Source: Phlebopus portentosus (lineage: Eukaryota > Basidiomycota > Agaricomycetes > Boletales > Boletinellaceae). Taken from it: a DNA stretch of 64,000 bases. The notes beneath the pieces are model-generated. The model worked only from the letters and a program-made list of their open reading frames with translations. It ran no database searches and was not told where the DNA came from. Numbering within the stretch: position 1 is the first letter of the stretch; each line of letters starts with the position of its first letter. A program made the translations under genes and the position numbers. Where the stretch lies: positions 4,154,001 to 4,218,000 of the forward strand of contig JAYXKI010000001.1 of assembly GCA_037892935.1 (NCBI GenBank). The letters are read 5' to 3'. Shown piece by piece: positions 11,513-24,344 of this stretch.

Positions 11513-14240
11513 GGCTTGCCAGGTAGTAGATGCAACTCTTGATGGATCTTTTTCGGAGAGTTCGTGAGGCTTATCAACCTTGTTAGATCCATCCATTAAA
11601 TGACCGGCGTTTTTTCACGGGAATCGTTTTCGTTGAAAAAAAGGAGAAAAGAAAACACTGAATAGCAACCATGGACACCACTGGAGGTTTCAATCCGCCA
11701 AGGAGTTAGAAGTAAAATTAATTCCGTTTTGGGAACCGGTTGGTTAGCGATCCCTAGACAAAAGATACGTACATCCTGCCCAGAACGAAGACGCAAACAA
11801 GCATCAGTAGAGCGTCATAGTCCAGGACTGCCACAAGGACCTATAAATCGAGCCGCCGAAGCGTCACCTCGTATTGATTTCAAAGTCCAAATCGATGATC
11901 CTTTCTCGCTTACCCTTCCGTGCCGATAATCGTACAGCTAGAAATTGTCCAGGATATGCTCTCTTTTGAACGTCAAGGTGATAAGATGAGTATTTTGGGA
12001 GTTAGGCAGGAGAATAAGACCGCAACATTCGTCAACATCGGACATGATATGGCCGAGCAGGTGAATGTCGACATTGAAAGCATCTGCTTGATGTTATCAG
12101 CCCAACGCTGTTCATCATCCAATCCATTTGATAACAGAGGATAGAGAAGGAAGAGCCTAAAGCCTTCTTCAAGGCTTTCGGGAACAAAGCAAGTACCCGT
12201 TCTTGTGATAGCAAGTTTAGCACAAGTAATGAAGAGCACTAGTCTAGTAAGTGTACTACCTCAGAATCCCAGAAGATGGAAATTCCTCCCGAGAAAGACG
12301 CTTTGCTGTTGGTCCACCTTACTGCACGTGATTCAAGCCGGGAAGAACCGAGACCAAAATGATGAAAATCATCAAACCAAGACTTAGACTTAGAATACCC
12401 ATTCGAAGTGCTGGATCTTTGCAGCACTCTCGTTCTTTCATGTAGCAAACTATGGAATCCTTTCCTCCGTATTGTCCCTTTTGAACGCGCGATAACTTCA
12501 GCAAAGTCTACTCCGGGCCGCGGGAGTGAGAATGGTGACCGTTCTCCTGCTTGGTGACTCTCTCGCTGGTATTTATGCGCTTCTATCGTTGATGTGGCTA
12601 TCTACGGTGCACATCGATGATGCGTTGTTTTCGGGATTGAGGATGGCAGATCCAGTGTTGACTGACTCTTGGTGGTGACGACTCATTGACCGCATGTGCA
12701 TGTAAGCAATCAATCTGCCGATCGTTAAAAAGTTATTGAGTGGACATTGAAGAGCGTTTCCAGGACTCACACGGTCAATATTTACCGCATTGAGAGAGAG
12801 GCGTGCACTTGGAAAGGCCCTCTTTCTTTTCTGTTTCACAAATCCGGTCAGAAAAGTGACTTGCTGGTACAGAGGACGTGGATCTTAACTTCACAGGCAC
12901 GGTTCAACAACTTGACAAAGTCTCACATTCATTGTGCGTCCATAGAGGCGTAGAAGATTATTCACCTTTTCAGGAAACACGGATTCATTATAACCGGCAT
13001 GGACGACAAAAGGCCGGCATGATTGTCTTCATAACCTACGATGTCTGGTGTTTTGATTGGTACGTCTGTCCCATTCCCGTCTTATCTCAATACAGTAGAC
13101 AAACCGAGCTGATGAAGGCCAGTGTCAGGCAACGGACTCGTTAAAGTCTTATGCCGATGACTACCGCAGTGACTTGTCCTTTGATCTGCATGCTCTTGAG
13201 GCTGTTCTTTAGCGCCAAAGCTCATTAATGCAAATAGGTGGTACTTTTGCGTCAAGTTTCTTCTGTGCTATAGTTCCCATGCACACACGATCGGGACTGG
13301 GGCTTTTATCGCCGACGGTAAAGTGGTCTTTGTGGCAAGAACCTCACCGGATCTGCATTTCTTGGGAAGGACGGGTTGGAAACATCGATTTTGTGGCCCA
13401 CGTTCTGCAGCACCTTCGCGTGTTCGTGGAGCTCAGGTAAGGTCGTACTGCTACCGATGGAGCGAGTAGTCGTTGATAGGGATCAGTGGAGTGCCGTAAG
13501 GTATGCGATCTGATGATCCTGAGTGTTGTCGCTACGTGTAAGTTCGTATGAACTTCCGCGTTCCTGTCGATTGTTTTCTGTGCGATTTTCTGCCGAAGGG
13601 ACGAAGCGACTAAAGGTATGTATGCAATGAGAGTGAGAGTGCGAAGCTGTGTTGCTTAAATGTTTCAAGGCACGAAAACATATGAATAATATATCCCCCG
13701 TCTTACATAAAAACATAAAATGAGTGTCTTCAACACAATCGAAAGCTGCAGAGCATGACGAAAGCGTCACATTGGAGGCAGCTGACGATGAACTACAATA
13801 TTCATTAACTTTACGAAAAAAATAAAGACGGGTCGGGAGGGAAAAAGGAATGAACTGAATGGGGATGGGAGTGTGACACGCGTCACGGGAACGGGTCCCG
13901 GCCAGGAGTGATGGACAGACAACACCTCTCCTCTCCTCGTCCTCAATAACGACGAGAACATCTCGTTCTCTCCCGCCGCCATCGCTGTCCGACACAGACA
14001 GCGCCATTCTTTCGTCGTCGTAGAACACATCGGGTCAGTACTGTCTGCGTTGAGTAGCCTTGTTTTGTCGTTGTGCGCGTCGCTGACAGGTCCGTCGTTA
14101 TCGCTATGCCATTTCAGGCTGCGTAGCCTGCCGTTGTCCATCGCGTGCTGTATATCCTCAAGTCGTCTCTCCCGTCGCTGTAGTCGCTCCAGCAATTGCA
14201 GCGCACACAGCCGACAACGCTCCCGACGCGCGAGTCCTCG
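11513..14240. other. Long intergenic region
   Basis: About 2.7 kb with no supportable gene. Frames such as 11973-12239 (minus, partly hydrophobic) have no recognisable domain. The right end, 13850-14240, is the promoter and 5' leader of the BNI4-like gene and contains short palindromic patches (for example GTGAC-ACGC-GTCAC near 13872). Confidence 0.35.
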
Positions 14241-17066
14241 ATGGCACTCGTTGCCGCCCACGACTGGTCGAACGATATGGACGGCAGGCAACAGCGCTCT
14301 CACCCAAACACAGATGCTGCCAATGTGAACCCGGCAGCCGCTGCCGCTGCTCAGCAGTCTCAGTCCCCCGGCGCATATGCCCAGGCACCTTACGGGTATC
14401 CCCATCCCCAGCAGGCCCCGCCGGCGTGGCATATGGGTGGCATGAATATGGGCCAGCCCGGCCCAGGCTACTTCCCGCCTATGCAGTTTTACCCGCAACA
14501 CTATCCGCATCCCCAACAGCAGCAGCATTCATCGCAGATGCACGGTGGTAGCCCATACGGACAGCCGCCTCAGATGTTCGATCCAAATGCTCAGTTCGCG
14601 CAATGGGCGGCATATCAGCAAATGATGTTCAATGCTCAGCAGTCCCACCAGCTGTCTTTGTCTCCATCGCAGCCCCAACAACAGCAAAGCCAACGCGGAC
14701 TCCCTGGGTCTCATCCAGGCTCGAATGCTGGCACACCAACAAATGAGTATTATCAGACACCTTTTGCCCACGGTCGCTTTCAGGGGTCAAATACTCCGCC
14801 AATCCAATCATCAAATAATGGTGCCCAGTACCAAGGCTTTCACCCGTATCGTCGTCCAGAGCGTGGTGAACGACGACCGCACGCAGAAAATTCGCTGAAC
14901 AGTAACACCATTCCATTTCAGCCGCCGTATGCTCGGTCGGATGCAACCGGTAGTTCCACGTCTGTCAATTCATCATCGAGCACGTCACATCGCTCACGTA
15001 CAAATTCCGGGACGAGTGCAAGCGGTTCAGCTCGTCCGCAGCTCAACCAGCAAAACAGCTCGAAGCACACGCCTCGTCAGTCGTCGACTTCATCAACGAC
15101 GTCGACGCCGCGTAGCGGTTCGTCTTCAAGTACTATATCTTCCTCTACCTTGTCAACACCGGGTTCCACCGTCGCGGCTCCTCGTACGTCCCGGCCGTCG
15201 CCACTTTCTCAAGGCTCTATCCTGTCGGCTGCTGAACGCCGGAAGTCACGCGATGACAGCGATCTTGCGGCTATGTTTAATAGTGCCGTTAACCTTGGTG
15301 ATTCATCAGCATCTACACCAGTACCTCGCTCGGGCCTCAAGGGCCGTCTTCGTCGTGCCCTGTCTCTTAGTGCAGGCCAGACGCTTCGAGAAGAGGAGGA
15401 GGAAGCCTCCAAGGCCAATGGCAAACAAAAAGAAAATGCCGGCAATGGAGATGCAGTACACGAAGGTGATGCATCAAGTATGGCCACTAAGAAGACGAAA
15501 AAGAGTTTACGCATGTTCAACTCTCGGTTTAACGCTTCAACGGATAACATATCACTCTCGTCGACCGTTTCATCCGCAAGTGTGATGATCCGTAAGCTGG
15601 GTTCGATGGGCAAACTCGCTCGTCGTAGTTCACTTGCTGGTATCACTTCACTCTTCAAAGACAAGGAAAAGAACAAGGAAGGCGATGAAGATGGAGCGGA
15701 TTCGAAGGGTAAGAAAGCTAAGGGCAAAAGTCGAAAGGCAGATGCGAGCGTCTCGCATGTTACTGCTGAGATCGATAAATCGAATGACTGGTCCGGACCT
15801 GGCATGGAAGGTCTTTCTCCCGCCGCGAAGCTTGCTCGTCAACACACGCTCAAGAGTAACGCAGAAGCTGCAGCTCGCGCCAAGGCACAGCAGGAGGCGC
15901 AGGCCGCTGCCGTTGCTGCCGTGGCATCTGGCTCGGGCGCCAACGGGGAACCACTACCGACGACTTGGGAACGCAATACTGCAACGAAACACGGCGCCAA
16001 TGTTGGCGGTGCAGGAGAGGATGGTATGCGTGTTGTTGTAGAGGAAGATTCGGACGAGGAAGAAGGTGAGATGAGGCGACAATCAGAGGAGGTTGGAAGT
16101 GGGAGCGATGAGGATAGCACTTGGCATGGACATGGACAAGAGGAGGATGAAGACATGACAGTTCGGATGACTCGGGATAAAAGTGCTTTTGACGAGGATG
16201 GAAGCAATAATGAACAAGCAGATGACGATGACGACGTTCTGGATGAACCTTGGGCAATGAACTGCCGGCGGAGTATTGAGAAGAATCTGAAACCTACTCG
16301 AGGAATTCTAAAAAGTATGTGTCTTGAATGGTACAAAGTCAAATTTTCATCGTTAACTCTAGGTCGGCAAACAGATACCGTCAACTATCAAGCAGGCGAC
16401 CAGCCTATCGGCCCGAATACAGCCTTCATGCAACGAGTTCGTTCTAATTCGTATGACTCGGTGCCCTCGCACCAGCAACAAGAACTCGGTCCTCTCGCGC
16501 ATATGCCTCCTGGAGATCCCGATGCTATCGACGGTCTGCACCGTCATAATTCCCATCGATCCACCGCCTCCACAGTAAAGGAATCGGCGACGAATGGGCC
16601 GCCTCTCCTACCGCCTTTGCAGTTCGACTCTGCGCAAACGTTGGTGCCGTCGCTTAGTACTTCCGCGTCTATCGATGGCGACAAACGTTCAAGTGTATAC
16701 AATCATCCCGGTCTAAACAATAGCGAACCGACATTATCGACAATCACGAATAATCAACCTCATTTGAATCACCGTTCTGCGACTACACCGGCGAAACGAC
16801 TTGCATTTGCGGCGAATTTGAGCATTTACGATACGTTCTCGTCTGCCACTTACGATCGCCGAAGCGAACCCGCCACGTGGAGCCGACTGACGCCTGCACT
16901 TGCACAAAGGATCAAGGAGGAACTCAATTCTTACAAGATGGAGGAAATGGAAGTTCATGCTGCAAGTCGAATACAGTATGTTTCGTTTCTCGCTTTTCTT
17001 TTTGTCTTGGAAGAATGATTTGCTGATGCACTTTCACACGGAAATAGCACCCAGTTTTTCGTTTGA
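14241..17066 (+). CDS. BNI4-like low-complexity scaffold protein
   Basis: Three exons (14241-16314, 16363-16975, 17048-17066) join to 901 codons. The N-terminus is rich in Gln, His, Pro and Ala, followed by Ser/Thr-rich and Lys/Glu-rich segments and an acidic patch. The only conserved-looking part is the last 70 residues: KRLAFAANLSIYDTF, EPATWSRLTPALAQRIKEEL, MEVHAASRI and, across the last intron, HTQFFV then TGA. This resembles the C-terminal region of fungal Bni4, where an RVxF-type motif docks protein phosphatase 1 for septin-linked cell-wall chitin synthesis; here the motif would be KRLAF. The start at ATG 14241 was chosen because upstream in-frame codons have no ATG. A conserved RGILKS lies at the first splice junction. 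The family call rests on memory of the C-terminal pattern. Confidence 0.7.
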
Positions 17067-19104
17067 TGCTGCGCATTACGTTAGGCCGAAGATAGCCATA
17101 AACGTTTTGACGTTTTTCTGCTGCTTTCCCCCTTTATCTTCCTGGTTTTTGTGTTCGTCGCCCCTCGCTTACCCTCGACCCACCTTTTTCTCCCTTTCCC
17201 TTTCATCGAGGAAATCAATCAAAAGCACGTACCAGTTCTGCTCATTCGCATCAGCATTGTCCCCGCCATACCACTCCGAACAAGTTATCCGCATATTCAC
17301 TCCGACCCGCTGCTATCGGCTACAGCCACTTGGTACGATACCTCTCACTTTTCTCTCACGAATCGTTCCATACATTTGTCTTCCAGCGTCCTCAAGCCGA
17401 CTTGCAATTGGGTCTCGTCGGCTCCTACCCTCGTTCTTGTCCTTCCTACAATTTCTCCTCTCTTCAGCCCCGGAATTCAGCCCTTCACGTACCTTTTGTG
17501 TTGTGCGCAACTTTATCAATCCTTTTTTGTTGGCCGTATACCCTAGTTTCTTTTGTTTTCTTCCCACTCATTTAGCTTTTCTTTTTTGATATTTTTCCCT
17601 CCCTTTTTGTAGTTATTTTAATCGAAAAACTTCTTATACTGTTCATTACGACTTCAAAATTTCGCCCTTCGTGGAAATCCGATCCACTCTCCTGTCGCTA
17701 ACCCTCTCGGCCTATGAACGCATCTTGGAACCGGGCTTCGGGAGAAGAATGAGTGGAAGAGGAAGAAGAATCCTTACATACCTTTTCTTCCGTTGAGTTC
17801 GTAGTTTCTCGTGAGTTGGTCTAGAGCAGGAGGGATAAGAGATGACGAAACGAAGGACGGGAGTTCGAATTCGGATTTGCATGATGCAGGCAGCCGCACT
17901 AAATGGTATGCTCCCTTACGCCCTTTACGCTCATTCATTCACATATACACTCTTCGCTCGTTTACTTGTTTACACTACATTGCATTTGCTCTTCTTCTGC
18001 TTTACGAGTTTAGTACTTAGATGAGCTGGACACTATCCTTTCTTGCATTACCATGCATGCTTCCGGCGCTTTCTTTATCGATGTACGTCCATGCCCCACC
18101 ATTCCTTCCTTCCGTCTCTTTCATTCACTCGGACTCGGACTGCGGACTTGTTCTGTCAACACTCAATTGTCCCATATTCTCCCATACCTCCATAAGCATT
18201 TTTTTTTCTCTTCTTGTTTTGGCTTTCGCGTGGATGCATTGCCTCCGGAACGTACGCAGGGTGAGTTCATATGTATATTCTTTTCGTGTTAGTTTATGAT
18301 TCCGACCTCTTTACTCTCCTTACACATGTTTTTCTCTCTTTCTCTTCTTTACACATAACGTTCTTTACCCCTACTCTCCTGTCCACTCATTTGCTGTTCC
18401 ATTGCTTTCTTTTGTCTCTTTCCTTTTTGAATTTTCTTGCTCTTCTGGTCTTTTGTTCCAAGCTTGTTTTCAGGTTTCCCTCATTTCATCTCTCTCTCGC
18501 ACTGCCAAGAGTCGTTCCAATTCAAGTCAAAAATAACATATAACATGTACATTGTTATATACATACCTATATATTCCCCGCAAATTGAATCGTGATGGAA
18601 GGTCCCTGCAGACCAATCAACTTCAGACAGCTCGGACAAGCAGTACGCAAATATTGTTGGCCACTGTAGCGTCCCGTCGGCAAAATACACCCTTATCTGC
18701 TACTGCACCGATGTCAGTCCGGATTATGGCGTCATCCATTTATGTGCGCGAGATGTGAGCAACTGGTCTTCAATTTGGAAGGCATATTTCCTCCTGACTC
18801 GCATCGATTCGGACACCACCAATAAACCACAGTTTCTAACATAGTGAAAGAATGGCTCAGTCGTTTAGGTATGTCCATCCCGTCTATGTATCTCTCACTT
18901 CGCAATCAAGGGTATTCCTTCTCCCTTCAGCTGATCAATAACCCCCTTCATCGTTCCAGTCATTTCGTTAGGTTCAGGGGTATACGGCCTACTCAACAAC
19001 CTTCTGCTCAAAATCTCCAAGCCGATCCCACGCCCAGCAGATGCATGCAAACGCCGGTCAAGGTCGGCTTCAAAAAGACATGTGGTACCGTCCGCTCTAG
19101 CAGT
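17067..19104. other. Pyrimidine-rich plus strand, possible small unresolved gene at the end
   Basis: From about 17100 to 18500 the plus strand is strongly enriched in C and T, with many runs of T and CTTT. It could be a long 3' region of the BNI4-like gene or the CT-rich promoter of a gene further right. Between about 18590 and 19180 there are splice-like sites (GTGAGC at 18756, GTATGT at 18868) and open stretches in more than one frame, but no unique exon chain. I cannot name a product. Confidence 0.35.
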
Positions 19105-20695
19105 CTAAGCGGGAACATCATCATAGGTTGCGAGCGTGTAACCACTCTCATCCGACGAACTGTCGAACTGCGTCCGGTCTGACACCGATTCCGTATCCAA
19201 GCGTGACGAACTTGCTTTGGCATCGTCATGAACAATAACTCCGGATTCAATGGGCAAGAATGGGTCAGGATCTTCAAATTCACATCGACGTTTGCTTGCC
19301 TCTTCGATCCATGACGCTGGATAGTATTTTTGATAGTCGCGCTCGCTGGCGCCCGCGTCTGTAACGATGTTGAATGCTACGATATTCCTCTTGGTAGGAA
19401 AATAAATAATTTCGGAACGGCGCGAATTGCTCATGATAGCTTGCGCAAGGATACGCGCTTCCGCCATCACTTTCCTAACATTAGGGTCTGCCGAGCTTCG
19501 TTTGATTTTATGGGGTGGTGCACTGGGGCCGTCGTCGGGCCTATCTCGCCAGACATCCTTTGATTCCGAAGCGTCGAACAACTTCTTCTTTTGAACGTTC
19601 ATTGCTTCATTCCACCGACCGAACTCGTCTTCAAGCCATTTCTTCTGGAAGTCTGAGATCTTGCAGAGCGCAAAGAAACATTCGACGAAATATCCGAAGA
19701 TCTCGAGCTTGAACGGATGGAATACAGCCTCCACGATCTGACGAGCACACTCGATAAGTTGTTGTATAATACAAGATATGAAAACGTACCAAAGTATCGT
19801 TTCGCCAGTATGACACGTATATTGACATTTCTCCGTTGTTTAGGATAGAGCCGAATACAAATCCGTCAGTCATTCGTAAAGCTCGTCGCTGTTTCTGAGC
19901 ACCGTAAAGCGCCATTATAAGCTTCCGCTTGACAACTTTGACATAGTTCTGTTCCGCCGAAAAAACGAAGGTGATGACGTTCGGCTTTAAACTGTCCACT
20001 ATGCTTCTGTACCACGACCACGAGAAAAGATATCTGCTCTTCAAGCCCTGAATATAGAATGCCCAGGGTCGTGGTAAATCCATTGTCGTCACCGCATCTG
20101 AAATAAGCTGGTCTGGAGGGACCAGGAATGGCGCCTGAGGCCTAAATGCAATGGTCGATGAGAAATGCTATTACACTTTCAAATAATAAGAAGACTACCG
20201 GACAACATGTCCAGCTCCATTGCGCATTTGGAAAGCATAAATAATAAGATCGTCGGCTGCCTGGCGCTGAGCGTTCCCGTTCAAATATTTGCCTCCATTG
20301 TACGCCAACTTCTTCCAAGACAACCACAAATGCGAGAACCAGTTTCCAGACAGGAGAGGATCCGCAGTCTCGAAACTGTCGGAACTACTCATAGCGAGCC
20401 AGGTCTGAAACGACGTAATACCTTCTGCGTCTCGCGGGTCGTTGCTTATGAGGTATTGAATCTGATCGACAAGCTGAAGTAAAAAGTCAACATGTCCGCT
20501 CGAGTAAATATACAATTCGCATACCTGCTCATCTCGAAGGTAGTCTGGATATTTTAACTCGAACTCGCCAGAACGCTGATTCACCCACGTTTCTTCCGTG
20601 AAAGCATTCGGATGAGTTGACGACCATATTGTCCAGGTTTCTTCTGTAGAGTATGGACTAAGCCGTGCGAAACACAGTAAGGTAACATCCGTTGA
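19105..20695 (-). CDS. Unrecognised multi-exon protein
   Basis: Four well-joined exon blocks give about 450 residues. The order is a segment ending DYLRDEQ, then LVDQIQYLISNDPRD to HVVR, then VTTMDLPRPWAFYI through GSILNNGEMSIYVSYW, then IVEAVFHPFKLEIFGYFVEC to a Ser/Asp-rich tail ending DDVPA and TAG at 19107-19105. Introns are about 50-60 bases with GT-AG ends and keep the frame, so this is a real gene. I see no signal peptide, membrane segment or catalytic motif that I recognise; it is probably a fungus-restricted protein. The 5' end is uncertain: a plausible ATG at 20737 is followed after 13 codons by an in-frame TAA (20698-20696), after which the frame is open. Confidence 0.6.
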
Positions 20696-20737
20696 TTAAG
20701 AAGATGCCAAGATCGCACTGTCTTTCGGAACGGGCAT

Positions 20738-21548
20738 CTGCCTGTTGTTCAGAACTTTGGGCAGGCGCGGTATCGATCACAGGAGTCGCGTCATAAAGGA
20801 GTTCTTGACTATATATATAGGTCATGATAAGCGGAAGTTAGGAAAGATAGCAAGGAGACTCACTTTTCATGCACCTTCAATATCGAAATCGGTAAGTGAA
20901 AGTAGATTCAAAAGACGACCACTTACAGCGTTGCACGGAGCTAAGGGAGAAGTAAGTCCCGTTTCTTGCCTTTGGCTTGGTGCCATGTCGACACCTATGT
21001 TGGAAGTTTCTGAAGAGGGCCTTCCTTGCTTGCCCAACATGGTGGCATATAGAGACACAATTATTTAGTCTCATCATTAATATTGTCTTCAGTTTGGTAT
21101 AAGACTATATTACATAATCAGAGCAAGTTAAAATTATGTGGCGCTGCTTACGTAGCAGCCCATCCCTTACTTTTACTTACGACTGACTCCAGTCTCTACC
21201 TTGACTTTCTGCCGCAACCGAGAAGACATCTTAAATCTCCCTTTAATGATTTCACTGCAAATCAAATCAAGAAAGTAGAGGCATTTCGGCCCTCTAGTTG
21301 CTCGATGTTCTTTCCTCATCTGGATTTCTTGAGTGGAAGTTCACGTATGGTTGCAGACCTAGTACTGCATGTATCATCAAATTTCGGGTCCAATACTGAG
21401 GAAGCTGCAACCGGCAGGCAATGCATATTTTTAACATTTGTTGGCTTATTAGGTGTAAGATGTACGTATCCCCTCGGTTGATGTTCCCCTTTTCTTCCTT
21501 GTTCCTTGATCATCCTTGCGGCACTTTCTCGTGAACGAAATCCATGCC
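20738..21548. other. Intergenic, divergent promoters
   Basis: About 0.8 kb between the unrecognised minus-strand gene and the transporter on the plus strand. Contains a TATATATA run near 20812; no coding content is supported. Confidence 0.4.
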
Positions 21549-23633
21549 ATGTCTGGCGACGACTCGAAGGGCAAATCCGAGGGAAATGTCACTCCCTCCT
21601 CGAAATGCGAGGAGAAGCTCCAGACTGCGGATGTGACCAACGTGCATTTAGAACATAAGAGGACTGGGCTGAGGAAAATCTACTATAGTCCGCTAATTCA
21701 AGTCGTCCTGTTGGGTTTCGTCTGCTTCATGGGTCCAGGTATGTTCAACGCTCTCAATGGTCTTGGTGGTGCGGGGCAGCTCGACGCAACCACAAGCGCA
21801 AATGCAAACACGGCTGTTTACGCGGCGTTCGCAGTGTCGGCTTTCTTCTCTGGGTATGTTCTCCAACATTTGATCATAACGTGGCTTCGTGCTGAAAGTT
21901 ATTTTTTTTGCATAGGTCGATTTGTAATAAACTTGGACCTCGAACAACTCTGTTCCTCGGGACAATTGGTTATGCTCTGTATATTGGAGCGTTTCTGTAA
22001 GCCTGCTCCATTACGTATTATCTGCACTAACCATCCTCCAGTGCCCTCAACATACGGCCCGACCTGAAGAGCTTTGTTATCGCTGCAGGGGCTATAGACG
22101 GTATCTGTGCTGGTCCTCTGTGGACCGCTCAAGGCTCCCTGATGCTCGCGTATCCGACCGGTGAGCGCAAACGTTTTGGTACAAGATTTCAGAACATCGT
22201 ATGACAAAAATTAAATTTGCAGAGAGCGAGAAAGGCATTTTCATCGGTCTCTTCTGGAGTATCTACAATATCGGGGGCGTTCTTGGTGCGGCTGTATCCC
22301 TGGGTCGCAACTTCCACTCAACCGTGAGTCGGACTCTCTTTAATTAGAAAATTAGCGCCCATTACTGATCGGCCGCTAACCGATGTGAAAAGGCTGGAAA
22401 CGGTGAGGTTTCTATTGCGATAGTCGAACATGACCCTCACATTGTATATATGCAGTTGACAACGGCACATATGTCAGTATTCCACAAATGCTTTACGTAC
22501 TGAAATGCCGCTTACTCATGCAGTGATAGATTGGTTTTCTTGTTCTATCTTGCATTGGTGTAGTGATTCCGTTCTTGATGGCCAACCCAGCAAAGATCAT
22601 TCGTTCGGATGGCTCAAAAGTCTCCACCCCAGCTCGCGCATCGTGGAAGGAAGTTTTACGCGGAATTTGGGTAACACTGAAAGAAGATCCATCAATCCTA
22701 CTGTTGTTCCCGATGTTTTTTGCATCAAACTGGTTCTACACCTGGCGTGCGTAGCAAGTCTTCTTCTGTTCTTCTACTTGAATGTGACCCTTCATGGGCA
22801 GAATTTAACGATTACAATGGCGCCTTGTTCACCATTCGCGCAAGGTCTTTGAATAATCTTGTTTATTGGCTCACGCAGATGGTCGGTTCAGTTGCAATCG
22901 GAAAAATCTTAGACTTCAAGCATTTAACTCGTCGCTTCCGAGCATTCCTGGGCTGGCTTCTCCTTTTTGTTATCGTATTTATCGTCCATATATGGGGATA
23001 TTTCTATCAGAGGTATGTACCTTGTATCGTGTTGCGATTCAGTGTACTGACGTCTTGCCTGCAGAACATATACACGGGAGTCCGTGAAGTCTGCAAGGTC
23101 CATCGATATCCACGACAGAGAATATCCCGCTCACCTGTGGTTCTACATATTCTGTGCCTTGCTGAATGCCATGTGGCAAACAGCAACTTATTGGATGATG
23201 GGTGCTATGTCAAATGATCCGGGAAAGCTCGCTTTCCTGACCGGGTTCTGTAGGTCCCCGATCCTTCTTATCTTACACTTGTTCTTAACGTCCTTCTCCT
23301 TACGAAAGATAAATCCATTCAGTCCGCCGGAGCGGCTGGAGTATGGCGTGCAGATGCTGTCGGGATTCCGTGAGTCCTGTTTCACAGAATATTCTGATGT
23401 AGTATCAGTTTCTCAATGTCAGTTTGCAGTTACATGAATATCTTCCTTTCAACTTGGATCCTACTTGTTGCTGGATTGATCTTCATGTTACCCCAGCTAT
23501 TCTTGCGCATTGGGAATCACACTCAGGAGTCCGATTGCGAATCGGAGTAAGTCGAATGACTATTCTTTCTTGCTGTATGCATCAATAAGGACTACTTTCA
23601 GGAAAGGGAAAAGAAGTGATAGTTCAGGCTGAA
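21549..23633 (+). CDS. UNC93-like / DUF895 major facilitator transporter
   Basis: The protein starts MSGDDSKGKSEG and reaches its first membrane helices at IQVVLLGFVCFMGPGMFNAL, followed by GGAGQLDA and successive hydrophobic exons: GTIGYALYIGAFL, IAAGAIDGICAGPLWTAQGS, FIGLFWSIYNIGGVLGA. Later come QFNDYNGALFTIRARSLNNL (formed across an intron), LGWLLLFVIVFIVHIWGYF and WILLVAGLIFMLPQLFLRIG. This is the pattern of fungal UNC93-like (DUF895) MFS proteins of the plasma membrane, about eleven or twelve helices, substrate unknown. Around ten short introns keep the frame and the stop is TGA at 23631-23633 after KRSDSSG. It lies directly upstream of synthase TS4 and the P450 in the same orientation, so a role in moving a terpenoid is conceivable but unproven. 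Confidence 0.82.
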
Positions 23634-24344
23634 CGTAGGTATTCGTTTGTACGAATGGGCATTTCGACAAGTGCTTTTGTATGAGAGACGATGCGTTTCT
23701 CTTGGACAAGGACTTCGGAAATTACCTGTTTTTATAGCTATATAAACTTCCGGGCGAGCGAGTGTATACCGAATAGGCCCTCCGGCTATCTCCTGTTCCT
23801 TACCACTCTCCGCGGACGAGAAAATCTCTAGATACCTGCAAGACTCAAAACCAATCATGACTATCACCTTAGGTAGTGAATTGTGGATTCGCAGCTTCCA
23901 GGCGTTGGTGCATCCGGAAATTTGATATCCGCGTAGCACATCGTTCTCACGTAGCGTACAAGAAAAGGATCAGGCAAAGTATTTGTCAACAACGGAATCC
24001 TATATCTTTGGATCCGCGTTCATTTGTGACAAGCACTTTACCAAGATTTATCATGTAATTCCAATGGATCCGGTAATGGTGGACAATAGTTACTAAGGTT
24101 CGCTGTACATTGCGCTCGCATCGGAGTCTCATTTGACAATTTTAGCGCCTCCTTGCGGAGAATACAGTTGCCAGAATATACACCGCTGATCGGAGCGCCA
24201 GTGTGCAGTTTTCCAGGTAATATTTCTTCGCCGGTGCCTTCGACAAATTTCGGTGTAAAAGGAGGGCTCAGTAAGTACGAACCTCTTGAGGATATATAAT
24301 GAGGTACGGTTATTGTCTTTTCCTTGTCTTTCCCTACCTCCGTT
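23634..24344. other. Spacer and TS4 promoter
   Basis: About 0.7 kb between the transporter stop and TS4. A TATA-like CTATATAAA near 23739 and a short plus-strand start (MTITL, about 23857) with a glycine-rich continuation across a small intron hint at a decayed gene start, but nothing further can be followed. Confidence 0.3.
24293..24299 (+). promoter_or_regulatory. TATA box of TS4
   Basis: TATATAA lies 46 bases upstream of the TS4 ATG at 24345, the usual distance for fungal TATA-driven genes with short leaders. Confidence 0.5.

Noticed and set aside
13483..14528. Minus-strand frames of 181 and 253 codons upstream of and over the BNI4-like start
   Set aside because: No recognisable domain, partly antisense to the Gln/Pro-rich exon; no supporting splice structure.
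15209..16384. Long minus-strand frames rich in Ser and Leu, and plus-strand frames rich in Arg
   Set aside because: Shadows of the low-complexity BNI4-like coding exon.
17860..17890. GAGTTCGAATTCGGAT resembling a tRNA B box
   Set aside because: No cloverleaf or A box can be drawn around it.
18590..19190. Competing exon chains for a small plus-strand gene
   Set aside because: At least two incompatible frames look equally open and the end overlaps the minus-strand gene; no unique model.
23850..23960. Short start MTITL with a glycine-rich continuation, possibly an NmrA-like N-terminus
   Set aside because: Only about 15 residues and one tiny intron; too little to call a gene or remnant.
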